Source: Candidatus Nitrosopumilus sediminis
GTDB taxonomy: Archaea; Thermoproteota; Nitrososphaeria; Nitrososphaerales; Nitrosopumilaceae
Assembly: GCF_000299395.1 (NCBI RefSeq)
Contig: NC_018656.1
Span: 682,001-746,000 of the forward strand
DNA length: 64,000 nt
Reading direction: 5' to 3'
The notes beneath the pieces were generated by a model, which had not been told where the DNA came from, made no database searches, and saw only the letters and a list, made by a program, of their open reading frames with translations. The position numbers were made by a program, and so were the translations under genes. Shown here one piece after another: positions 7,677-15,202 of this stretch. Position 1 is the first letter of the stretch. Every line of letters begins with the position of its first letter.

Positions 7677-8507
7677 ATGAATCACTTGTTTGTTTTTTTG
7701 GTAATTGCATTATTATTTACTATTCCCCTGTCTGTTGAAATTTTTGCACAGACAGAATACGAGATTAAAATCCCATCTGGCGCCTCAGATCCTAATGCCC
7801 CATTCTTTTGGTCTGAAAAAAGCACTGGTGTGACAACTGGCGAAATCACTATTTATCCTGGTGATTCAGTTACATGGAAAAACGCAGACACTGCATTTCA
7901 TACAATAACATCTGTATCTGCATCCAGTATTGAAACTGGTGATTTTGAGGTAGATGGATTATTTGATAGCGGATTTTTCACTGCAGGGAAATCTTATACT
8001 AGACAATTTAATGAACTGGGAGATTTTTACTATTATTGCAGTATCCATCCTTACATGAATGGAGTAGTTCATGTAATTAAAAATCCTGGTAGTGTTAAAA
8101 CAATTGATAGGGTGGCATCAGGATATTCTGATGATGGTTTAGGATTTAATATAAAATATATCTTAGACACCAATTTGCAAAACACGGTTCATATTAATCC
8201 GGATGAAAAAAGCTTGACATTTACAATTTCAGGCGATACTGAAAGCGAACAATTAATTCTCATTTTACCACCCGAACTAATTGAAAATCCAAACACTGCA
8301 TGGGTTGATGGGGATATGACTAATTTTGAAACTGAAGATACTACAACAGGAACAAAATTGATAATTCCAATTTCACCTAATTCTAAGGAAATTAAAATTA
8401 TGGGTTCTCAAGTGATTCCTGAGTTTGGTCAAATTACTGTAATGATCCTCGGAGTATCTATCGTCTCAGTGATAATTTTGAGTCAAAGAACTAGGATTAG
8501 GATTTAG
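7677..8507 (+). CDS. Plastocyanin-like copper protein with PEFG sorting tail
   Basis: 276 residues: a signal peptide (1-24, ending IFAQ), a cupredoxin domain (about 28-135), an extra beta domain, and a C-terminal anchor. Type 1 copper ligands are visible: H75 in AFHTITS, then C121, H124 and M127 in CSIHPYMNG. The tail has PEFG at 248-251, a hydrophobic helix and the basic end RTRIRI, matching the archaeal PEFG-CTERM sorting signal thought to be processed by an archaeosortase. It probably carries electrons outside the membrane, in line with the copper-based electron transport of ammonia-oxidising archaea. Confidence 0.85.
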   Translation: MNHLFVFLVIALLFTIPLSVEIFAQTEYEIKIPSGASDPNAPFFWSEKSTGVTTGEITIYPGDSVTWKNADTAFHTITSVSASSIETGDFEVDGLFDSGFFTAGKSYTRQFNELGDFYYYCSIHPYMNGVVHVIKNPGSVKTIDRVASGYSDDGLGFNIKYILDTNLQNTVHINPDEKSLTFTISGDTESEQLILILPPELIENPNTAWVDGDMTNFETEDTTTGTKLIIPISPNSKEIKIMGSQVIPEFGQITVMILGVSIVSVIILSQRTRIRI

Positions 8508-8649
8508 CAGCAAATTAGCCTCAAAACATATGGCCGTCTATTTTGCATATGAAAATTCTTTATAAAATCATCTAAAATTCATTTTTATGTGAATAATTTT
8601 TAAAAAGTTATTTTTACTAGATTCAATCAAAAATCAATCATAAGAAAAA

Positions 8650-10092
8650 ATGACTGGATTAAAACATCTATCACTTTCTCAAACGATTCAAAAAGTAGAT
8701 GCTCTCATTGATAATGGGAATGGGGATGCTGGACGTCTATATCATATATTGGAATTTTTAAAAAACAACAAACCTTTGTATCGTTCAGATAAAATTTATC
8801 TTGAAAATAAATTAAATGCTTCATTCTCTGTTGAAGATGAACCTGAAGAAGAAAACCCATTACTTCCAAAAATTAAAGAATTGATAGATTCTGGAAATGG
8901 GGATTTGGGAAGATTACAATCAATCTATGATGCAGTAGCAAGCAACAAACCTTTGTATTATTCAGATTCTCTTTATTTAGAATCAAAACTAAACTCACAA
9001 AATAATGTTCATGTTGTTGAATCTAGTTCTGAAATATATGGGGATGATGCATTGCCTACATCTCCGAAGATAACAATAGAGCCAGAAAATCCCAAAAAAA
9101 TTCAAGGTACAATGCCTAAAGGTTGGTCTGTTGAAGCCAGACCTGAAGAATTAGAAAAAATCACTAAAGATATTTTAGATGAAGAGAAGAAAATTAAAAA
9201 TCAACAGAAAATTAATGAGGAAATTAATCACCAACGTTCCAATTTGTCACACTTAATATCTCACAGAAAAGAATATGAGGAAAAAATTACTAAAGAAAAA
9301 TCACTTCTTGAATCTCAAATTAAAGAAGAACGGATTAAAATTGAAACTCAAACAAAATTATCAAATGAAATAATTGCACAAAAAGAAGAGCTTGAAAAAG
9401 TAAAAAAAGATAGAGCGTCTATAATAAAAAAAATTGATTCTGAAAAAACAAAAATTTCTCGAGAACTTTTATCACAAAAACGGCAACTTGCACAAGCACA
9501 ATTAGAGCAGGAAAAAATCGAAAAACAAGTCACTAGAGAACAAGAATTGTTGGCTAAAATGGCCTCTGAACAGAAATTACGTCTTCTGGAACAGGCACAA
9601 ATTGCCCATGAAATAAAGTCTAGACAGGCTGAACTAGAAAAAACCAAACAAGATTATGATGAAATTGTTTCTCAGGTAAAAGAAGAAAAAGCAAAGTTTG
9701 CTGAATCTGAAAAATTAAAGAAATTGATAAAATCTCAGGAGCAAGAATTGATTATTGCCAAAGAAAATAGACTTGATCTTATCAATACTATAGCTAAAGA
9801 AAAAGAATTAATTCTAAAAAAGACAGAAGAGGAGAAATTAAAATTAAAATCTCAAACTGAATTAGGCAAACAGCTCAAAAAAGAAGAAAAAGCATATGAT
9901 CTATTAAAAAAGAAGAGAGAAAAAATCGAATCTCAAATAAAAATTAAGAATAAGAAACTCAAAGAAAAACAAGACAAGTTGAAAAAACAAATTGCTGAAA
10001 AAAATAAAAAACTAAAATCGCTTGCAAAAAAACCCTCGGAAAAAAAGATAACGAAAAAACCTGTGCAAAAGAAAATTAGTAAAATGAAATAG
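8650..10092 (+). CDS. Long coiled-coil protein with duplicated N-terminal module
   Basis: 480 residues. Residues about 16-55 and 78-117 are two copies of one module: LIDNGNGDAGRLYHILEFLKNNKPLY and LIDSGNGDLGRLQSIYDAVASNKPLY, each followed by SD..YLE.KL. After a linker, residues about 170-455 form a long charged coiled coil, ending in a Lys-rich tail. The duplicated module resembles short oligomerisation units seen in other archaeal membrane proteins. There is no signal peptide. A structural or scaffolding role is inferred. Confidence 0.6.
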   Translation: MTGLKHLSLSQTIQKVDALIDNGNGDAGRLYHILEFLKNNKPLYRSDKIYLENKLNASFSVEDEPEEENPLLPKIKELIDSGNGDLGRLQSIYDAVASNKPLYYSDSLYLESKLNSQNNVHVVESSSEIYGDDALPTSPKITIEPENPKKIQGTMPKGWSVEARPEELEKITKDILDEEKKIKNQQKINEEINHQRSNLSHLISHRKEYEEKITKEKSLLESQIKEERIKIETQTKLSNEIIAQKEELEKVKKDRASIIKKIDSEKTKISRELLSQKRQLAQAQLEQEKIEKQVTREQELLAKMASEQKLRLLEQAQIAHEIKSRQAELEKTKQDYDEIVSQVKEEKAKFAESEKLKKLIKSQEQELIIAKENRLDLINTIAKEKELILKKTEEEKLKLKSQTELGKQLKKEEKAYDLLKKKREKIESQIKIKNKKLKEKQDKLKKQIAEKNKKLKSLAKKPSEKKITKKPVQKKISKMK

Positions 10093-10710
10093 CTATTTTA
10101 TTTTGATTGTTATTTCTTCGCCATTACCAATGGGCAATGTTGTCGTTCTCACATTAGGATTGACTTTTAGATAGTCTGAGAATTTTTTCATATCTGCTCT
10201 ATATTTTTCAGGATATAGCATATTGTCTGTTATTATTATTCCTCCTGTAGATGCCATTGGTAAAATCAGATCAAAGTATTCTATGATGTTTTCTTTGTCA
10301 GCATCAATTAAAACAAAATCAAAAAAATCTTTATTCTCTTCTTTCATGTTTAGTTCTTTTAAGATATTGATCGCAGTTCCCTCTTTTATTGTCACAATAT
10401 CTGTCACCTCAGCTTTTTGAAAATTCTCATATGCTCTTTTTATTTTATCTGGGTTTTTCTCAATGGTAATGATTTTTCCAGAATTTTCGCTAATTGCCTC
10501 TGCACACCAAATTGCAGAATACCCTACTGATGTGCCTACCTCAAGCATGTATTTTGCCTTTTTTAGGCGTAATATCATATCTAGAAACTCCCCTGTCTCT
10601 TTTGTAATTGCCAACATTCTATCTTTTTGCGGCACATCCACTCTTCTTGATTTTTCAAGACTGGATTGTTTTTCTAATTCTTTTAAGACATTTGAAATTG
10701 AATTATTCAT
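10093..10710 (-). CDS. SAM-dependent O-methyltransferase (catechol/caffeoyl-CoA type)
   Basis: 205 residues with the Methyltransf_3 pattern: motif I EVGTSVGYS (57-65), acidic residue after a strand (ITIEKNP), DFVLIDADKE (131-140, metal-binding Asp) and IIITDNMLYP (158-167, TDN metal ligand). The length and motifs match the class I, divalent-cation-dependent O-methyltransferases that act on catechol-like or other hydroxyl substrates. The substrate cannot be told from sequence. Confidence 0.8.
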   Translation of the reverse strand: MNNSISNVLKELEKQSSLEKSRRVDVPQKDRMLAITKETGEFLDMILRLKKAKYMLEVGTSVGYSAIWCAEAISENSGKIITIEKNPDKIKRAYENFQKAEVTDIVTIKEGTAINILKELNMKEENKDFFDFVLIDADKENIIEYFDLILPMASTGGIIITDNMLYPEKYRADMKKFSDYLKVNPNVRTTTLPIGNGEEITIKIK

Positions 10711-10810
10711 CTAATCTTTGTGATTGTGATGAAATTTAATTTTTCTTAAAAAATTCGTTTTTAAAACATTTCATAGCTTATATTTGCCAAATGATTTTTC
10801 TTAGTTAGAT

Positions 10811-11188
10811 ATGGCAACAAAAAAAGTGGATCTCCTTGATATAGTACAAAAAATCCTAAAATTGGACTCTAAAATGAGATTTGCAGCTATCATCGATGCT
10901 AAAGGCAATATACGAGAAGGAATTATGAAGACAGGTAAAACTAGTCTTAAATCTCAAAAAGAAGAAGAACATTTCTGTAAACAAGTTGCAGAAAGACGTT
11001 CTATGAGAAAAGAATTTGATAGTTCGCTTGGAAAAGTAAGATATGTTCATGTTGAAAGGGAAAAAGTTTCTCAGATGGTAATTTACACCAAAAGAAATAT
11101 TATATATTTTACAATGGAGCCTGAAATGCCTATTAATACAAAAATTAGATTAATAACCAAAATCAAAAAAATAACTGCTGATCTTTAA
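10811..11188 (+). CDS. DUF6659-like thaumarchaeal protein (copy 1)
   Basis: 125 residues. It is paralogous to the gene at 12474: both have a helical start, then MRFAAIIDAKGNI or IRFCGLIDNTGEL, a central helix, and LGKVRYVHVEREKVSQM or LGRVKYSSSRREKVVMM. The pattern matches a family common in thaumarchaea, which I recall as DUF6659. The mixed alpha/beta plan is roadblock-like, but function is unknown. Confidence 0.6.
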   Translation: MATKKVDLLDIVQKILKLDSKMRFAAIIDAKGNIREGIMKTGKTSLKSQKEEEHFCKQVAERRSMRKEFDSSLGKVRYVHVEREKVSQMVIYTKRNIIYFTMEPEMPINTKIRLITKIKKITADL

Positions 11189-11216
11189 TATCTGAATATC
11201 TTAAATTCAAATTGAT

Positions 11217-11606
11217 ATGAATTCTTACAAATATTTGGGTGATTCAAAAATGTTTGAATACGACAAATATTACCGTGAATGTCAGCAACAAAACAAACCG
11301 TTTATCAAGGCAAAAATCAATCCATTACACAAAAATTATTTTGTTCAAATTGATTTAATGACATGTAATTACGAATTATCAAATTCTGAACAAACATCAA
11401 TTAAAAAACTGGTTAAAAATGAAATTGATTATGTAAATTCAAATTCAAACTATGATTTCCAAGGATTTAGTATTGATGAAGAACTAGCTTGGTTTGACGG
11501 TATATCTTCAGAGCATCTTGATGAGTTTTGTAATGCCCTTTATGATTTGGCTCAAAAAAAAATCATAGTTAAAACCGTATTAAATTTTTCAAGATTTTAT
11601 CAATGA
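11217..11606 (+). CDS. Hypothetical protein
   Basis: 129 residues, soluble. It contains MTCNYELSNSEQTSIKKLVKNEIDYV and an acidic patch EELAWFDGISSEH. No family is recognised. An internal ATG at 11250 (MFEYDKY) is an alternative start. The last 38 bp overlap the 3' end of the minus-strand gene at 11569. Confidence 0.5.
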   Translation: MNSYKYLGDSKMFEYDKYYRECQQQNKPFIKAKINPLHKNYFVQIDLMTCNYELSNSEQTSIKKLVKNEIDYVNSNSNYDFQGFSIDEELAWFDGISSEHLDEFCNALYDLAQKKIIVKTVLNFSRFYQ

Positions 11607-11775
11607 TTTGTATTTCTTCCCTTCTTTCTCTTATTGTAGATTTATTCCATTCTTTTGCAAATTCTGATTGCTTATCAATTCTTTCTAAAGCTTCGATATA
11701 CTTTACAAGGTGGATTTTGTAGTCATGGAGCAGATCTAGATGCTTGTTGTGGTTTTTTTCAGTTGGTGTAGCCAT
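11569..11775 (-). CDS. Small helical protein
   Basis: 68 residues from the ATG at 11775 (another in-frame ATG at 11790 gives five more residues). It is charged and helical (HLDLLHDYKIHLVKYIEALERI and REEIQIIDKILKNLIRF). It overlaps the 3' end of the upstream minus-strand gene at 11759 by 17 bp, so the two are translationally linked. The function is unknown. Confidence 0.5.
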   Translation of the reverse strand: MATPTEKNHNKHLDLLHDYKIHLVKYIEALERIDKQSEFAKEWNKSTIRERREEIQIIDKILKNLIRF

Positions 11776-11995
11776 CCCATTCACCTTCATTGATATCTGG
11801 AAACATGTCTCTTATTCGTTTTTTGTCTTTCTCCATGGCTTCTATCCTCTTTTCTAAATGATTTTTGATTGCAGGTTCTCTTTCAACCTCTCTTTCTTTT
11901 TGAATGTCTGAGATTACTCTGCAAAGTGACTTGTAATACGAAATGTGATTTTTTTTAGATTCTTCTGAGATATCTTCTTTTTTAACATCCAACAT
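11759..11995 (-). CDS. Small coiled-coil protein with MFPD motif
   Basis: 78 residues, almost entirely a charged helix, ending KKRIRDMFPDINEGEWDGYTN. The KxI(R/K)xMFPD ending recurs in the gene at 17871 (TKIKNMFPD), so the two belong to one small family. It is the first gene of a two-gene unit with 11569-11775. The function is unknown. Confidence 0.5.
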   Translation of the reverse strand: MLDVKKEDISEESKKNHISYYKSLCRVISDIQKEREVEREPAIKNHLEKRIEAMEKDKKRIRDMFPDINEGEWDGYTN

Positions 11996-12129
11996 ATTTC
12001 ATGATTTGATTGAAAATAAGTACTTGATGATTGTGCTGTTGAAATTAAGAAATAATTTTGCATGGATTAAAATTATCATTGCATTTTAGTTAATTCTGAA
12101 ATTTCACATATTGGTTTGAATTTTAATTT

Positions 12130-12369
12130 TTATTTTCGTGTCATTTTACGTCCCAAAAACGCAATAATCCAACCTACTCCAATTAGTCCTGATCCAAACA
12201 AAATATTCCATTCATAATATTTAGTATATTCTTCTTCAAATCTAGGATCTTCTAAAAATTGTTCTTGTGGTATGTCCGTAAGGAATAATGCCCAAAATGA
12301 AAATCCTACAAACAGAACTCCTAATGCAAAAAATGCAATCATGACATATTTTGGAGCTCCATGTATCAT
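12130..12369 (-). CDS. Two-helix membrane protein
   Basis: 79 residues. Hydrophobic segments lie at about 9-29 and 53-72, separated by an acidic extracytoplasmic loop (DIPQEQFLEDPRFEEEYTKYYEW), with the basic tail LGRKMTRK facing the cytoplasm. No family is recognised. Confidence 0.5.
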   Translation of the reverse strand: MIHGAPKYVMIAFFALGVLFVGFSFWALFLTDIPQEQFLEDPRFEEEYTKYYEWNILFGSGLIGVGWIIAFLGRKMTRK

Positions 12370-12473
12370 GCCATGCCTATAGAAATCCCCTATATGGACT
12401 GTAACTTTTTATTTTTTACAAATGTATTTTGAGCAAATTTCATTAAATATGATGAAAACTGTAATCACTGCAT

Positions 12474-12869
12474 ATGTCTGATAAAGAATTTCCAATTGAA
12501 GATATTAAAAATAAGATTGCAAATATTTTACTGGAACCTGAAATAAGATTTTGCGGCCTGATTGATAATACTGGTGAATTAGTTGCAGGTGACATGAAGG
12601 CTGGATTGGTTCCTTTTGAGACTGATGCAAGGCGGAAGCAAATGTACCAAGAATTAGCTCATCGAGTAGCAAATAGAACTGGCTTTGATGCTAATTTGGG
12701 CCGTGTAAAGTATTCTTCCTCTAGGAGGGAGAAAGTTGTAATGATGAGCTTTCCTATTGGAAAATACATCGTTTTGGTAATTGCAGAGCCTGGTGTAAAT
12801 ATAGATAGACTTGGTTGGAAGATAATAGACAAGCTTGGAAATCAGTGGTCTGAATTTCACGGATTTTAA
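12474..12869 (+). CDS. DUF6659-like thaumarchaeal protein (copy 2)
   Basis: 131 residues, paralogous to the gene at 10811 across the whole length. Visible family elements are IRFCGLIDNTGELVAGDMKAG, a helix with QELAHRVANRTGFD, and LGRVKYSSSRREKVVMMSFPIGKYIVLVIAEP. It is probably a cytosolic alpha/beta domain. No catalytic residues are evident. Confidence 0.65.
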   Translation: MSDKEFPIEDIKNKIANILLEPEIRFCGLIDNTGELVAGDMKAGLVPFETDARRKQMYQELAHRVANRTGFDANLGRVKYSSSRREKVVMMSFPIGKYIVLVIAEPGVNIDRLGWKIIDKLGNQWSEFHGF

Positions 12870-12931
12870 TTTTAATTTCATTTATGTTGAAAATGTTTTA
12901 CACTAATATTGAAATTAAATAATTAATCTAT

Positions 12932-13204
12932 ATGAAAATTCTAGTTGATGAGAATTTAGATGGTATGGATGAGAGATTGAAGGGATTGGGGTTTGATGCG
13001 TACAGTGTAAGAAAATTACAAATGGAAGGAAAAAAACTTGCCTCTGATTATTCTATAATTAATTATGCCCGTGAAAATGACATGGTCATAGTTACAAAAG
13101 ATACTGAATTTCGTAAAGCAAGCGAAGAAAATGACTTTCCTCTAATTTTACTTGATGATGAAGAAATCCTTAAAGTTATCATTGAAAAATTAAAAAAACT
13201 CTAG
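12932..13204 (+). CDS. DUF5615-type PIN-like protein
   Basis: 90 residues. The pattern MKILVDENLDGMDERLKGLGFDAYSV, then DYSIINYARENDMVIVTKDTEFRKASEEND, then PLILLDDEE has the conserved acidic residues (D6, E7, D58 region) of the PIN-like DUF5615 family, which includes toxin-like predicted nucleases. No antitoxin gene is adjacent on the same strand. It overlaps the 3' end of the convergent HTH gene at 13201 by 4 bp. Confidence 0.65.
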   Translation: MKILVDENLDGMDERLKGLGFDAYSVRKLQMEGKKLASDYSIINYARENDMVIVTKDTEFRKASEENDFPLILLDDEEILKVIIEKLKKL

Positions 13205-13767
13205 TTAACATTATTTGAATCAATTTGTGATATTCTTAAATTTGCAAGAACCTCGTTAAGAAAATCTTCTTCTTGTTGGTGTGTTATGTTAATCATGATG
13301 GATTCCCAACAATCATTAATTTTTCTGATAATCTGTGAATACATTTTGTCTTTTTTAAACGCAGGATAGTATGATAATAATTTCATTATTCCATCAGTTG
13401 ACTGTACAATATTGATTTGATGAATAATTGATCTTAGTCTTTCATGAAATGAAAATTTTTCTTCTTTGATTGTTGTTTCAAAATTGGATATTTCATCATA
13501 TATCATTTCTATCTCTTTATGCAAATTTTTGAGTTGAGCATTAACTGATTCGGATAAATTGATCAATTCGTATTCAATATGGGATCTGCTGTGAACTTTT
13601 TTGTCTATTTCACCTGATTCTACCAATGCGCTAATTTCTCTATAAACTATTTTTTCATTGCCTACTTTTTCTATGACTCTCTTGGCAAGTTCTGTCCCTC
13701 TAGTTTTGCCATTCTCATTTAGTATTCTGATGATTTCTGTTTTAATAATTTCTGAATTTTTATCCAT
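13201..13767 (-). CDS. Helix-turn-helix protein with coiled-coil region
   Basis: 188 residues. Residues about 6-70 form a winged-helix-like unit (IIKTEIIRILNENGKTRGTELAKRVIEKVGNEKIVYREISALVESGEIDKKVHSRSHIEYELI). Residues 75-115 are a charged coiled coil, followed by a helical domain. A DNA-binding regulator is inferred. It follows the gene at 13777 by 9 bp on the same strand, so the two are probably one operon. Confidence 0.55.
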   Translation of the reverse strand: MDKNSEIIKTEIIRILNENGKTRGTELAKRVIEKVGNEKIVYREISALVESGEIDKKVHSRSHIEYELINLSESVNAQLKNLHKEIEMIYDEISNFETTIKEEKFSFHERLRSIIHQINIVQSTDGIMKLLSYYPAFKKDKMYSQIIRKINDCWESIMINITHQQEEDFLNEVLANLRISQIDSNNVN

Positions 13768-13776
13768 GATCTTTCA

Positions 13777-14016
13777 CTATTTTTGTTTTTGATATTTCTC
13801 TAGGACTGCCTTTTCTCCAATCTCATTAATCTCTAAAATTAAATCCTCTAAAATCTTAATTCCTTTTTGTATGGGCTCTTTTTCTAAATTTTTGTATTCT
13901 AGTTTTTGTTTGAGAACCATTCTTTCATTGTTTACAAAACTCAAAAGTGGAACATTTTCTCCCATATTCAGATTGGTAAAAAAATCGATGTATTCTTTTG
14001 TTGATTTGATTGCCAT
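13777..14016 (-). CDS. Small hypothetical protein
   Basis: 79 residues, helical, with ERMVLKQKLEYKNLEKEPIQKGIKILEDLILEINEIGEKAVLEKYQK. There is no recognised domain. It is first in a probable two-gene operon with the HTH gene. Confidence 0.45.
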   Translation of the reverse strand: MAIKSTKEYIDFFTNLNMGENVPLLSFVNNERMVLKQKLEYKNLEKEPIQKGIKILEDLILEINEIGEKAVLEKYQKQK

Positions 14017-14093
14017 ACTTTAGAATCTTGATGCTACTATTTGTTTGAAAGCCTGCAAACTAGGTTTATTTAGAATTTTTATGTATATTTCAT

Positions 14094-14345
14094 ATGGATA
14101 GTTGTGATAGGCGCGTTCGTTCTTACAAAAATGGCAAAACCTTTGATCAGTGCAGAGATGCTGCTGAATCTATGAATCCTGATTTCAAAAGACATATCGA
14201 AGAACACGGGAGAGTTCTGTGGAGTGAGATCTTAGATATGGTGGATCATGATGAGATTACTTACAAACTAACTTTGAAATTTCTTAGACGTGACGGCTAT
14301 GATATTGGCAATCATAAAATTCCTGAAGTAAAAAAATTCATTTAG
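14094..14345 (+). CDS. Hypothetical protein
   Basis: 83 residues starting MDSCDRRVRSYKNGKTFDQCRDAAESMNPDF, with two N-terminal cysteines, then a helical body and a C-terminal KFLRRDGYDIGNHKIPEVKKFI. The family is not recognised. The 3' end overlaps the convergent membrane-protein gene at 14338 by 8 bp. Confidence 0.45.
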   Translation: MDSCDRRVRSYKNGKTFDQCRDAAESMNPDFKRHIEEHGRVLWSEILDMVDHDEITYKLTLKFLRRDGYDIGNHKIPEVKKFI

Positions 14346-15165
14346 TATTGTTTACTTTGCAGCTTCCATCTGCATTTCTTAATTTTTTTGCCATCATATA
14401 TGGTGTCACAAGTAGTATTGGGATTGATATTGCAATAAACACCGTTTGTAATTGTGATAGTGCAATAGATAATGCAATCCCACTTGCCGTCCCGACAAAT
14501 ATCGACAAAAATGTACCTGCACATGTCGGGCAAGCAATGAATAGCCCTGCCGCTGCTCCTATTGAACTAGCTCCTCGTCCTTTTTTAGAAATTGAATATG
14601 CATTTACTGCGATTGCTGTATTGAGTCCAACCAAATATGATACAATTACTTGTAACACTAGATTTATTGGGATTATTTGCAATCCTATATGCTCTGTCAA
14701 GTAAATGATTATTTTTGGCATATACCCTGGCCCATCACAACATGGCGCAATAAACCCCGATGGGATTGTTGCCCCGTAATGTATGGCAAAATTTACTTCT
14801 GGTTGATAAACTAATGTTCCTGAAACCAATGAAAAAAACACCCCGTACCCGATAAATGTGATGACCAAAACTTTTCGAGATTTAGAATTCCATGTTGTAA
14901 GAGCAATAATTGTTGAAAGATCTTTTCCTCCAATCTCTACTTTTTCTTTATGATACCTATACATTCCAAACGCAATTGCTCCGAAAGATATTACCAATAT
15001 TACGTAAAATCCAAAGGCTATTCTTTGAATTGAATCAATAGCACTGGGTGTAAGTAATTCTGGATCTTGATATCTGCCATAAATCAGAAACAGAATTAGA
15101 ATTGATACAAATCCGAAAACAATTAGTTTTTTCCCTTTTCCTGTACTTTTTTTCTCCACCGTCAT
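14338..15165 (-). CDS. Multi-pass membrane protein with Cys motifs
   Basis: 275 residues from the ATG at 15165. An in-frame ATG at 15222 would overlap the upstream trkH gene by 20 bp. There are six to seven predicted transmembrane helices. Two cysteine motifs stand out: APCCDGPGYMPK in an extracytoplasmic loop and FIACPTCAGTFLS at a helix end, which could bind metal or undergo thiol exchange. It directly follows trkH on the same strand. I do not recognise a named family. Confidence 0.6.
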   Translation of the reverse strand: MTVEKKSTGKGKKLIVFGFVSILILFLIYGRYQDPELLTPSAIDSIQRIAFGFYVILVISFGAIAFGMYRYHKEKVEIGGKDLSTIIALTTWNSKSRKVLVITFIGYGVFFSLVSGTLVYQPEVNFAIHYGATIPSGFIAPCCDGPGYMPKIIIYLTEHIGLQIIPINLVLQVIVSYLVGLNTAIAVNAYSISKKGRGASSIGAAAGLFIACPTCAGTFLSIFVGTASGIALSIALSQLQTVFIAISIPILLVTPYMMAKKLRNADGSCKVNNTK

Positions 15166-15202
15166 AATTTTGATTTTACTCCATATGAAATTAAATTCTA
15201 TC

